Shown: in pieces, positions 23,406 to 34,390 of the stretch
How positions within the stretch are numbered: position 1 is the stretch's first letter
How the letters are laid out: each line of letters starts with the position of its first letter
Assembly: GCF_020080835.1 (NCBI RefSeq)
Contig: NC_058164.1
Location: forward strand, 19,214,688 to 19,278,687
Reading direction: 5' to 3'
DNA length: 64,000 bases
Source of the DNA: Cotesia glomerata
Lineage: Eukaryota; Arthropoda; Insecta; Hymenoptera; Braconidae
Notes under the pieces: model-generated
What the model was told of the DNA's origin: nothing
The model's database searches: none
What the model saw: the letters and a program-made list of their open reading frames with translations, nothing else
Made by a program: the position numbers and the translations under genes

Positions 23406-23512
23406 GATGTGGGTGAGTGCATGGATGGATGCGTAGGAGTGCATGGATGGATGCGTGGGTGGATGTGTGGGTGTATGCGTGGGTGGATGCGTGGGATGGT
23501 GTGGATGGAGAA
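23406..23512. repeat. G-rich minisatellite of TGGATGCGTGGG-like units
   Basis: About nine loose repeats of 12-20 bp (GTGGATGCGTGGG, GCATGGATGGATGCG) directly follow the (TA)n end of the preceding element. The minus-strand open frame across it (IHPRIHPHIHPRIHP) is a repeat artefact. Confidence 0.7.
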
Positions 23513-23540
23513 GCATTGAAAGCGTAGAGTTGTTGTTATA

Positions 23541-23768
23541 CATTTTTTTGCCCTCCGGGCGGAAAGTGGCAACTTTCGTCCCGCTGCGCTAAACAAAGTT
23601 GCCGCTTTCCGCCTTCGTCGGACAAAAAAATAGTATACACTCCACGGGAAGTAAATAAGAAAGCCTCAGATCACATGTTTGTTGACCTCGGCTTCGCCTC
23701 GGCCAACAATTACATGTGATCTGAGACATTTCTTACTTTACTTCCCTAGGTGTGTAATATACTATTTC
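23541..23768. repeat. GC-rich palindromes A and B, second locus
   Basis: Family A (23541-23626) has arms GGGCGGAAAGTGGCAACTTT / AAAGTTGCCGCTTTCCGCC with loop CCCGCTGCGCTAAAC. Family B (about 23625-23768) has ends ATAGTATACACTCC... and GTGTGTAATATACTATT, arms CTCAGATCACATGT / ACATGTGATCTGAG and loop CCTCGGCTTCGCCTCGG. The A-B pair is in the opposite order to the 2898-3134 locus, as expected for an inverted copy of a two-hairpin unit. Confidence 0.75.
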
Positions 23769-23880
23769 CGACTTCTTTATAAGCTAGAAAAAAAAAAGAA
23801 TGACGAAAAAACGATCGTCTTTTGTTTTATTGACGGAAACAAAAAACAAATGACTACACACATAAATTAATAAAAAAAAT

Positions 23881-24077
23881 GGGAATTTTCTATTGTTAAC
23901 TCCCCCGCAAGACCCCTTGTGGGTGGAATTTCGTAAAATCCGTTCTTAGCTGACCTCTACTCGGCAAAAGGAATATTCTTACCAAATTTCAAGTCAATAA
24001 TCGACCTAATAGTTTCTGAGATTTCGTGATGAGTGAGTTCAAAAATGGGATCTCCTATATATATATATATATATAGA
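23881..24077. mobile_element. 3'-terminal fragment of the ~140-bp-array element
   Basis: It contains one array unit (AACTCCCCCGCAAGACC) and the family right end (GAGATTTCGTGATGAGTGAG) closing on (TA)n at 24056-24077. No 5' end is present. Confidence 0.65.
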
Positions 24078-24208
24078 TAAGTATATTTACAAAATAATTA
24101 ACTAATGTAAATAAAAATAAAATTTAAAGTTCAATAAATAAAACAATAAAATAACCAAATATAAAATAACAAATTAAAAAAAAAAATTTTTCCAATTTTT
24201 TTTTTGAA

Positions 24209-26212
24209 ATGGATTTAAATAATTTGGATTTAGAACAATTAATAGTAAATGGAGATAAAACATTTGGACCTCACGATTGGTCTCATGAAATTAAAAAACA
24301 AATAATTGGTAAGTCAATAATAGTCATTATTTGTTTATCATGTTTGATACAAATCCATACATCATTGATCAATTTTTTTTTGACTCAAGAAAATATATTG
24401 GATAGCTTTAATTATTTTAGTTATCGAATATTTTAGTTACTTATGTAACACTTTCTTTAGTGAAGAATATTTTCTTGACTGTAGAAAATTTTTTCTTGCT
24501 CTAAAACAACTTATGTCTTTCTGAATACTTTTTTCATTGAGAATTAAATTTTTCTTTGACTATAAGATCAATTAATTTCACAAAAATCATTAAGAATTTT
24601 TTTTTGTTCTTAAATCCCTGATTAAGAAATCTCATTTGGAATGATTCGAAAAGACGCGGGTTTCATCATTTCAAATCATCCCAAATTGTCAGGATGATTT
24701 GACTTTCAAGCATAAATTTTACAACGAATCATTTTATATCATATCAAATAATAAAAAAATGTAATATTATTTTATGATTTAAAATGATTTGAAATGATTT
24801 CAACTTCCAAATCATTTTGAATAATATTGAATGATAAAATAATATTATAATTTCTGGTTTTCTAGATGATTTAAAATTATTTGAAATGATTTCAACTTCC
24901 AAATCATTTTGAATAATATTGAATGATAAAATAATATTGAAAATTCTGGTTCTTCAGATGATTTAAAATTATTTGAAATGATTTCAACTTCCAAATCATT
25001 TTGAATAATATTGAATGATAAAATAATATAGAAATTTCTGGTTCTTCAGATGATATAAAATTATTTAGCATAATTTAAACGTTCGAATCATTTTGAATAA
25101 TATTGAATGATGAAATAATATTATAATTTCTGGTTTTCCAGATGATTTAATATTATTTGAAATGATTCCAACTTCCAAATCATCTTAAATAATACTGAAT
25201 AACATTGAAAGCTCGTTTGGGTAATTTCAAATTTTATAAATTTCTTTTAATATTTTCGATCCCAGAGTGATCATAATCATTTAATTGTTATTAGTTTGAT
25301 AAATAGAATGGTAATGAAGGTGTCGTTATAGGGATACAAAAGATTGAATTGTCATTGTTACATAGGTATAATCTTATTTTTTATTGAACCTCAAAACTAT
25401 TGGGTTGTAGACATACATAGTCAGTCATAGAAATCAAAGATAAATTTTCTACTCTAATAAATACCATTTTTGATACTATTTTTTTTATATCTATAATTGT
25501 AAATTTATTTTCCCACTCTTTTATAACAAATATATGTTCAAAAATATCAAATTTTTCTACTGCAGCTACTGTTACCTTTACGTAAACTTGATCATGTCGA
25601 TTATAAAAGCAATAAATTATTTCTAATAATAATGTCGAAAAAATAATTTAAAATTAATAGAAATTAAATTTCAAGTTATTTTGAATTAATTTAAATCATA
25701 ATTTTACAATTTTTAAGTATTTAAAATGAGCAATTTTTAAGTATTCAAAATGAGCAATTCTAAATCATTTCGAGTTATTTTAAGTCATAAAGTTATGGTT
25801 CAAAATTATGGACAGCTAAGAATTTTGAATCATTTTAAATAATTTCAAATAATATAATTATGATTTAAAATCATATACTACTAAAAACTTTGAATAATTT
25901 TGAATAATATAATTATGATTCAAAATGATTCAGAACTAAGAATTTTGAATCATTTTGAATAATTGTGAATCATAATTTTGCGATATCATACAATATGAAA
26001 TTATTAAAATTTTTCGAATCATTCCAAATCATATTTCTTAATCAGGGATAGATTTTGTCGACCAGATTGATGGGATTTATGTCGTTGGATGCACTACTAT
26101 TGTGAAAATTTTTTTGAGAGATGGTCGCATTCATGAGGCAATGGCTTTTAAAGAATCACTTCGTGATTCGTATAGAATTGCATATGATCAAGCACGAAAT
26201 ATAAAACATTAA
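24209..26212 (+). CDS. Short RAD52-domain protein or gene remnant
   Basis: RAD52 anneals single-stranded DNA and mediates recombination. Two exons, 24209-24308 and 26052-26212, join in frame to give 86 aa. The spliced product aligns by eye with the core of the RAD52 DNA-binding domain: FGPHDWSHEIKKQIIDFVDQ resembles the family FGYNGWAHSI..Q..DFVD, and YVVGCTTIVKIFLRDGRIHE resembles the family's VG...V.V.L.DG..HE strand. The codon for the shared Asp is completed only by splicing, which supports the join. The N-terminal helix-strand region, the ALKRALRSFG helix and the whole C-terminus are missing or unrecognisable, and translation stops soon after. A further exon could exist at 26292-26438, but no suitable donor was found. 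It is either a very short paralogue or a decaying gene. Drosophila lacks RAD52 (established knowledge). Confidence 0.55.
24615..26048. mobile_element. Inverted-repeat element filling the RAD52-like intron
   Basis: Left end TCCCTGATTAAGAAATCTCA and right end, reverse complemented, TCCCTGATTAAGAAATATGA match over about 36 bp. The interior holds a 92-bp tandem array at about 24770-25200 (CAACTTCCAAATCATTTTG) and inverted ATGATT-rich sequence on the right. The right border lies three bases before the exon-2 start (GGGA|TAG|AT), so part of the acceptor region is transposon-derived. A target duplication could not be fixed, but AT is shared at both borders if the ends start CCCTG. Confidence 0.75.
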
Positions 26213-26291
26213 ATTTCCTTGATTAGTATTAGAGTTAATAATTAATTTTGCTTAATAATTAACAATAATAATTTCTTTTTATTTTCAATAG

Positions 26292-26438
26292 GGATCATTC
26301 ATCAGGGATCTTTATGACACCTTCTTGTTTTTTAAGGAATTCCGCGACAATTTATTCTCTTTAACCGAACAAAAATTAAAAAGATTGGCCAATCAAGAAC
26401 GATTAAAATTTGAATGGAGAAAAAAAAATAATTCATAA
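26292..26438 (+). other. Open exon-like segment downstream of the RAD52-like gene
   Basis: A good acceptor (TTTTATTTTCAATAG) precedes a 48-codon open frame, GSFIRDLYDTF... to ...FEWRKKNNS and TAA. It is rich in charged residues and resembles a helical tail. It could be a terminal exon of the RAD52-like gene, but the upstream exon ends in a stop with no phase-0 donor that I can find. It is unassigned. Confidence 0.3.
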
Positions 26439-26689
26439 TTATTTATGATTCATTAAATTTTATTATTGATTTTAATACTCATAAGAGAATTTTATTTATT
26501 ATTTATTGGCACCAGATGTACAGCTTGTCTAACAAATTCTGATACATCTTTCGCTTAAATCTACTTTTCTTACACTAATTTTATAATTTATTATTTTATT
26601 TTAGTATTCCAACTTGATAGTTAATCTATATTTCAATCTATAACGCTAGTAAATACTTTCTTCGACTTTGGGTCGTTTCCTTAGTTTCA

Positions 26690-27767
26690 GTTTATCGCAT
26701 ATAGCAGATTCTTTTCAAATTTGGAGCTTATAGGAGCTACAGCTCGAAAATTAAAAATTTTAATTCTTAAAACCCACCCCCGCACCCCCCTGTGGGGAAG
26801 GATATCGTAAAATTCGTTCCTATATTATTTCTACATCTCTTACAGAAAATTCCTACCCAGTTTGGAGTCTATTGGAGCTATAGTTTGAAAACGGGAATTT
26901 TTTATTGTTAACGCCCCCGCAATCCTCTTTGGGGTAGGATATCGTAAAATTCGTTCATAAATTATTTTTACATCACGTACAGAAATTTCCTATAAAATTT
27001 GGAATCTGTAGGAGCTATAGCTTGAAAATTTAAAATTTTCATTGTTAAGACCCACCCCCGCACTCCTCTGTGGAGTGGGATATCGTAAAATTCGTTCATA
27101 AATTATTTTTACATCACTTACACAAAATTCATACAAAATTAGGAGTCTGTAGGAGCTAAAAGTCGAAAATTTTTAATTTTCATTGTTGACGTCCACCCCC
27201 GCAATCCACATTGGGAGTAGATTGTCATAAAATCCACTCTTAGATCATTCCTACCTCGCATATAGCAGATACTTATCAAATTTTGAGCCTTTAGGAGCTA
27301 CAGCTAAAAAATTTAAAATTTTCATTGTTAAGACCCACCCCCGCAACCCCCTGTGGGTTGAGATATCCTAAAATTCGTTTATAAATTATTTTTACATCAC
27401 TTACAGAAAATTGCTACAAAATTTTGAGTCTGTAGGAGCTATAGTTTGGAAACTTTTAATTTTCATTGTTAACGCCCACCCCCGCAATCCATATTGGGAG
27501 TAGATTGTCATAAAATCCGCTCGTAGATCATTTCTACATCACATATAGGAGATTCCTACTAAATTTGGAGTCGATAGGAGCTATATTTTAAAAATGGGAA
27601 TTTTCCATTGTCAACGCCCCCGCAACCCCCCTTGTGGGTGGAATTTCGTAAAATCCGTTCTTAGCTGACCTCTACTCGGCGAAAGAAATATTCCTACAAA
27701 ATTTCAAATGTCTACGCCTTATGTTTCCAGAGATATCGTGATGAGTCAATATATAGGTGGGAATCTG

Positions 27768-27848
<81 letters not shown>
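26690..27848. repeat. ~140-bp tandem array ending in a long (TA)n
   Basis: About seven units of 137-143 bp carry CCCACCCCCGCA, GATATCGTAAAATTCGTTC and GGAGCTATAG, then the family right end AGAGATATCGTGATGAGTC and a (TA)n run at about 27768-27848. It is the same family as 19594-23405 but lacks the 5' block. It is non-coding. Confidence 0.75.
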
Positions 27849-27849
<1 letters not shown>

Positions 27850-28111
27850 TAACAGACCCGGCTACGCGTTGCTGTGGCTAAAGTTATTGTTATATTACAT
27901 TGTAGTATACAATTTAAGAGGAACGGTAGGAGAACATCAGTCACGGGGATGTTATGTCCACCCGCATTTTTTTATTTATTTAAATCATTTTATAATACAT
28001 ACGTATTATATTTAAGCAAATTTTAAGGGAGTTGGGAAAGAACGGATAGGGGAAAGGGGGGGGGGACCTACTCAGTGGGAATTTTTTCCGTAATTGAAAA
28101 AATAATCAGAC

Positions 28112-28184
28112 AGCCCAGACTGGGAATCGAACCCAGATCTCTCGGTTACGCACCAAGGGCTCTACCAGTTAAGCTATCCGAGAC
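28112..28184 (-). pseudogene. Degenerate tRNA-like sequence
   Basis: On the minus strand an A-box-like TAGCTTAACTGG and a B box GGTTCGATTCC are correctly spaced. The anticodon stem (CTTGG/CCGAG) and T stem (CTGGG/CCCAG) pair. The anticodon loop TGCGTAA lacks the invariant U33, and the acceptor stem has mismatches. It is probably a tRNA-derived repeat head and not a working tRNA. Confidence 0.55.
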
Positions 28185-28469
28185 AAGTACTGACTACTTT
28201 ATTCAGTCACGTATATAAATAAAATGTAAGCTACGTGACTGCTGGTTGACTAGCGGGGACTTCTGCAATCTCAGCACCGCGAGCTTTTAAAAAGGCGATC
28301 AACAGCCAAATCCACGTCTTTTTTTAGTTAATTCGACTTCCGCGTTTAACTTGACAGGCCCGTGCCTTGTAGAGTCCTTTGCTTTAATTTGCACTGCACT
28401 TAGAGGAAGTTTGGAAGCGGTTTAACCGGCAGGCCACGTATTAGTTGTTAATATTGTCTACGAGTCGGG

Positions 28470-28660
28470 ATTCTCAAAGTTCTAATTTGCCCTGCACTTA
28501 GGCGAGAGCTCGTTCAGTAGATAAAATTTAGAGAGTAAAAATCTCAAAGTCTTAATTTGCCCTGCACTTAGGCGAGATTTTGATCAATAAGAAAACCTAG
28601 AGAACCGGATCGCAAAGTTCTAATTTGCCCTGCACTTAGGCGAGAGTTTGGTCAATAAGT
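28470..28660. repeat. 68-70-bp tandem repeat
   Basis: Three copies carry TAATTTGCCCTGCACTTAGG followed by CGAGA and a variable part; the TGCACTTA motif starts near 28493, 28563 and 28631. A weaker fourth relative (TTTGCACTGCACTTAGAGG) lies at about 28387. Confidence 0.65.
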
Positions 28661-29597
28661 AACTTAAGATCTTTTAAAGCTAAATTTGCGCACTTTACCC
28701 TACGGGGGACTGGAGGACGTTAGCTCAAATTCAAATAAAATTCATTATAATAATTTCGATTAAATAAAATTTGTGAAAGTGTAAAAGTTTTGGTGTTAAT
28801 TAAAATAAATCTTAAAAAGAAGTGAAATCTGTTTTAAATAAATTCATTTCATAAAAATAAGAAGCCCTTAGAATAAGCTGCCCAAATCCATCCACATCCA
28901 TTCGCTGCAAATACCAACAGAGGGTCCAATCAAGGAAAAGGCACTACGACCAGCCCCGGAATCACGGATCCGATCCTAAGAAATAATCCAGCAAGTAGTA
29001 AGTACATCTACTCCTAATTAAAATCCGTGTACAGTCTCAAACGAAGGCGTGGTAAATTCGTACATCGAAACGTCCCACATAAACAATTAAAACAACGGAA
29101 TTAAAACCTCCGTTGCGTATTCTTCAAACTGTTAGTCCAAACCTCCACCGTTTACGCTACCGCTCTAAAAACGCCCTTGGACATAACAGGGACCACCATG
29201 CTTTTTACATAGATGGTATTTGTAAAATAATATGGTGACCTCCATGACAGATTTTCTACGACTATAACCCTTTAGTACAAGGAAATTATTTACGAACCAA
29301 GACGGAAATGTTGAAGTTGGTACACAAATTCACGGGATTGGGATTTGAAGGGGAAGGACATTGAACACGATTGATTAAAATTTTCTTACAGTTTATATTA
29401 AGCAGAAATAAATACAAAAGAATTAATTTTTAAATTTGTTATTTCTATTTAATTTTGTAAAGAATGAGCATATTACAAAGTTGTTAGTGAATAACATATG
29501 ACATTTAAACTTATGAATGAGGTAGGTAAGGCAGATAGTCTTAAATCTTTAACAGTAATATTTATTATTTTAAATTATAAATACTTTCAATTTCAAT

Positions 29598-31512
29598 TTA
29601 ATTTAGCACTAATCGGTGCACAATATTTTTGGTTAACCTGTCTTTAGCTAACACAAATAGATTCGACGGTTTCCCAACACGTGAACATGCAACATATAGT
29701 TGCCCATGAGAAAAACACGGATTTTCCAAATCTAAACCACAAATGGACATTGTTTGGCCTTGAGACTTATTTATTGACATGGCAAAAGCTAAACGAATTG
29801 GAAACTGTAGCCGTTTGAAAGGTATGGTAGAATCTGTCGGTATCATTGGAATACGTGGCAACAGGACCACTTTTCCTTTAAACTTCCCAGTTAAAATGGT
29901 TGCTTCAAGAATGTTTCCGGTGATCTTTTTGATGATCAAACGTGTACCGTTGCATAATTGAGGTGGATTCAAATTACGTAGGAGAATAATCGGGGAACCA
30001 ATCTTTAATTGAAGATTGTGGGGTGGCATTCCAGGTATATCTAGTGAATTCAAAAATTCAGTTGGAAAATTTACACTTTCATTTTCATCAACAACAGTAT
30101 CGATTGATTTAAAAGATATCAGATCGCCTGATAACAACTGTTGTATCTGGAAGTTAATTTCATCAACATCAACATTTTTGGCAAACAATGTATTGATGGA
30201 ATAGCTGACGATATCGAAGGATATAGTTGTCCTGATTTAGTCTAATCATTATTCGGTGTGCGTAGTAGTTCATTGAGCTCACTTTTTTATTTCCATAATC
30301 ACCTAAAAAAATAAAAAATATAATACAATACGAAATTAACATTCATACATACAGTAAGAAAATAAATAGGTAATTGTCAAATTTACCGGTATTAGAATCA
30401 CACTGTTTGATGTTAAGGTGATATTCATCCTGTCCTTGCCAAAATATCAATGGATATTGTAGTGCATCATATGAACGGTGTAGATCTGAAATCGTACTGA
30501 TAGTGTTGTCTCGCCGTGTAATTTTTATAGATCTTTTGTCAACTGGATCACCAACCATGATAACAGCAACCTCATCAACAATTGGAGCGTTGAATCTACC
30601 AGCATGTTCACCTATTGGTACTTTATCGGCTTTTATGACGATTTGATAGTTGTCATTTTGCAATCGTGGCGAAACTCTTTTGATTAATTGAAGTAGTTGA
30701 TTCTGATCGTCTAAAAAATTTTCCAGTAATATCACAATTGCTCTTTCCTCTGCTTGTTTAATGAAATTATACTGGCACCGAGTAGTTACGCGCTCTTCAC
30801 AATCGCCCATAAAATAAATTTGAAGAAATTTTGGATTATCATCAGGCATTGGCATCAATGATCCAATTTTGTGGTACATCTGGCCTTGTATTTTGAATGT
30901 AGTTTCAAAATTACGTCCATCGGATGCAAGATCGCAAATTTTAGCTGCCCCAAATGACGTCATTTGGAAGCAAGAATTAAATTTGCGTATCTTACGCAAA
31001 AATAATTTTGAATCATCTGAATTCCCAGCAAGAAGGGATAATAAAGGTTCTGGCGGAGCGGGTAGAGGTGGCAGCACGACTTTTCCTGCTGCGCAGCACA
31101 TACCGGCAGCTTCATTTCGAAATTTCAACGCCTAACAATATTGACATACTTTATCCATTCCACCGATATTAATTTTTGAATGCGCAGAGTAGTTAATATC
31201 TGGTGCATATTCAAAAGCAAGACGAACGAATGATGTACGTATCAATGAGCGGCTGATCCGTTGCCTTTGTCGTTCTTGTGCTCGTACTGTAGCTATGTTT
31301 CGTTCTCGTGCCGCTCTTGTTCTCGTAATATTCTGTTGCAGACGTTCGCTACACTGTTTTTGAGATTCTTGTGCACGACCTTCTGCTGTCCTAATTCTTT
31401 GAGCTGTATTTCTTGTATCGACTTGTTCTGGCAACTGATCAGCTCTTTCAACACGTTTGCGTCGTGCCTCTCTGGTGCTTGCGTTGTTGAGGTTAGATTT
31501 TTTCGATGGCAT
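29598..31512 (-). pseudogene. Internally deleted Helitron replication-helicase gene
   Basis: Helitron RepHel proteins start rolling-circle transposition. The N-terminal part (31512-30387) begins with a basic Arg-rich region and includes NSCFQMTSFGA and YPLIFWQGQDEYHLNIKQ, typical of the Helitron_like_N region. It is interrupted by a TAG at 31132-31134, just after CQYC. An 84-bp intron-like gap (30386-30303, GT-AG) leads to SSMNYYAHRIMIRLNQDN...LFHQ. Near 30190 this runs out of frame into the C-terminal Pif1-type helicase portion (30188-29598) with INKSQGQTM and HGQLYVACSRVG. The HUH nuclease and Walker motifs are deleted, so the gene is dead. Confidence 0.85.
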
Positions 31513-33743
31513 TTTACTGAAAATATTAATTTAATCGTTTAAATATTAGAAAAAAAAAAAAAACTGAAAAACATGTTATTATAGCACATTGAAATAATAA
31601 GTGCAAAATAATTTTTAATAGAGGTTAAATAAAAAAAAAAACGATGAAAAAAAAAATATTTGTAAAATTATTGAAAAAGTGTGGGGAGCTTTGTACAATT
31701 TTCTCATTAATATATTAATTAATTATTATAATTATGTGATAATACTTACATGTATATATTTTATAATTATAGAATTTTGAATAATGAAGCACAAATAAGT
31801 AAAAAGCAGGAATAATTTCACTGTATTATCGTCACTATAATTTGAATTTGATTTACACTTCGGTCTAAGTAACACGTGGTTGGCTATGCTAACACCAAAA
31901 ATTAAAAAAGTAGAAATAATTGAATTTCACGGTATTTCGTTTACTACAAAATAAATTTAATTTATACTTTAGCCTCAATAACACGTGGTAATCACGATAT
32001 TGAATTGCAGCTTATCTGACACGTTTGTCGGTTTACCATAGCAGTGCCATATATTGATTACTTACTCAATCCAGTGTGATGCACCTAGTGCATCCAGAAG
32101 GTGACGCTACCCGTTATTAGAGCGCTATCTATTATGAGAGCGCGAATTCAAATAAAATATTCAAATTAATAAATATTAAATGATTAAAATTAGTTAAATT
32201 TTATATTCGAAGTAAATATTCAAATCATTTATTTAATGCTTTTACTCTTACCAGTTGTAATAAACATCTTTTAGTTAACTCTGTTTTATTTACAAAAGAA
32301 AATAAAATAAAATAAAAAAACATATTTCGGTACAAAAGGACATTGTAACCGAATTCTCAGAACCCATAAAAAGTACTTGAATAATTCAAGGACTATTTCT
32401 CGCCACATGGAACTTAAAACCCTATGAGGAAAAGTCGTAAAAGACTCATGTGAAATTCAATAGACCCTTGTTCTAAAGTAACAAAGAATAATACAAGACC
32501 ATATGTAACTAAACAAAAATAAGATTGTTAAATAACATTTACTGTTAAAATCTAACTTTATATAATATTGTAGTTAAGCAAAATTAAGTTAAAATAATTA
32601 ATAATTATTATCTTGTATTTAATTTATAATTAATAATTATTATTTAATTAATTTACTATTAATTTATTATTAAATCATTATTTAATTATTATTTAATTTA
32701 TAATTAAACGATAATGTCTATTCTTTTATACATGATAATAATTAAACTGACTTATAATTTTATTAGAAAATCCGATTGTAAAATGATAGAAATAATATTT
32801 AATTCAAGTTATTAATTAGTCAAACTCAAACATTAATCCAACATATTATAAATAATATAATATATATATTTTCATGTTATAGTTTATTATAATTTTATTG
32901 TAATTTAATTTCAAGTTAATTATAAGTTCATTTTTATTATAAATAGATTTTAAAAGGGTCTGTTAAATTAATAAAAATAGTTAAATAAACATAATGACTG
33001 TACTGCTAAAAGTGTATATTAGTGAAGTCCAACTTTCAGGCCGATAGGCTGAAATAAATATATATAGATATAGAGAAAATACATTTTAGTGTATAAGGAT
33101 CATTTATATGTAGTAGAAAATATGTGTGCTTATGTATTCTTTAGAGTGGATGTATGTATGGAAGTTACGGTGGGAGAAGAACGGAGTTTGAAGCTCTTCG
33201 GAAAAACTATGTAACGACACTTCTCACCGAGAGCTTAGATTGCTAAGATCACGTAATTGTAAACCTCAATTTTATATTTTGAAGCTTTTTAATATTTTGT
33301 CAACTTGAATAATAAATTGAAACCAACTAAATAATTTTGATCAAAATTAAATAACGTCTAAATAGAATTCTTTTATTTAAAATGATTCCTTTCCCGCGCT
33401 GAAACCGAGTATTTTAATACTCCCGGACGAAAGAACTACAGTAAGTAAAGTTTTCAATAAATAAAAATAACATCCACTAGATGGAAGCATAACACCAGTC
33501 GAAAAGTATCGACATCTGTTAGAAACTTTTGGAGTTAACAGATAATTGTGACTGTCAATTAATTATAGACAAATAATTTGCAATAAAATAAAATGGCGAC
33601 TATAATTAAAGATCTAAGCTATCCTATTTCTTAAGTTGGACCAGACTGCTCACGGTGTGCCAATTTAATTTAAAATCGGTTAAGTAGTTTAGGAGTCCAT
33701 CGCGGACAAACATCGTGACAGGAGATTTATATATATTAAGATA

Positions 33744-33744
<1 letters not shown>
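31513..33744. other. AT-rich region with unclassified repeat debris
   Basis: No gene was recognised in this 2.2 kb. Parts at 32090-32140 and 32310-32480 are less AT-rich and might be transposon or LTR leader fragments. The stretch at 33380-33540 carries CCCGCGCTGAAACCGAGTAT, also repeat-like. Confidence 0.4.
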
Positions 33745-33804
<60 letters not shown>

Positions 33805-34190
33805 ATAACACGGCTTGTCACCACGATAACGTTTACAATTTCTAACCGATTCTTCTCAAACTTTACATGCTTTATCTACTGAAAAAGACTAAGGTTAATT
33901 TTGAAGATGAGCTTAGTCAGGCAAGTAGTTTAGATATGACAGGATTTTGAAATTTTAAAAATCGTAAAAATTGATGTTTTTACCACTTCAACTTGGTGTA
34001 ATTACTGAGATAGACAAGATATTAAAATTCGGTAAATTGCATCGTAAAGCTACTTTATTAAGCTTCAATTTTCTATCACTCCTTAGAAGTGATAATAGCC
34101 TTAATATTATTCATTTTGGAGTTCGTTCAAAGAAACAATTTTACTGTTGCAGCCGTTTTAGAATTATTGACTGTATTATAGTATAAACTT
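33745..34190. mobile_element. (TA)n-anchored repeat, TATAACACGGCTTGTCA family, copy 1
   Basis: A (TA)n run at 33745-33800 is followed by ATATAACACGGCTTGTCACC and about 390 bp that match 39472-39760 with divergence. Shared words include GAAGATGAGCTTA and GTAAATTGCATC. It is non-coding and probably the end of a Helentron-like element. Confidence 0.6.
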
Positions 34191-34233
34191 GATGTAGATT
34201 TAATAATTACACGCTTTTTATTAGCTTCACTTG

Positions 34234-34299
34234 TATGTCAGTTTGTCAGTTTGTCAGTTTGTCAGTTTGTCAGTTTGTCAGTTTGTCAGTTTGTCAGTA
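34234..34299. repeat. Octamer repeat (GTCAGTTT)n
   Basis: Eight tandem copies of GTCAGTTT. The flanking sequence (ACACGCTTTTTATTAGCTTC ... GTAACTCTCC) recurs with only two octamers at 35157-35212, on the far side of the 101-bp array. Confidence 0.9.
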
Positions 34300-34390
34300 T
34301 GTAACTCTCCTTCGCATAAAGAGACTACCATAATGATATTATTTAAATTTTGATTATCAACCTAGAACCCAGGTGATGACCTTCCTAGTC

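Larger units (their letters stand above)
27849..29597. mobile_element. Repeat-derived region beginning ACAGACCCGGCTACGCGTTG
   Basis: The sequence starts directly after (TA)n with an end motif typical of insect Helentron-like repeats (inferred). It contains a tRNA-like segment (28112-28184), three 68-70-bp repeats (28470-28660) and an LTR-like or leader-like less AT-rich stretch at 28690-29220 that I cannot classify. It ends beside the Helitron helicase remnant. No intact gene was seen. Confidence 0.45.

Noticed and set aside
23015..23596. Two minus-strand open frames, one with HPRIHP repeats
   Set aside because: They read through the TTCTTG-rich MITE and the TGGATGCGTGGG minisatellite.
28690..29220. 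Possible solo LTR or retroelement leader
   Set aside because: Less AT-rich and leader-like, but no matching second copy, primer-binding site or terminal TG...CA pair could be fixed by eye.
31261..31542. 93-codon plus-strand open frame
   Set aside because: Antisense shadow of the Arg-rich N-terminus of the Helitron pseudogene.
33624..33824. Minus-strand open frame with YIYIYI repeats
   Set aside because: Translation of (TA)n at 33745-33800.
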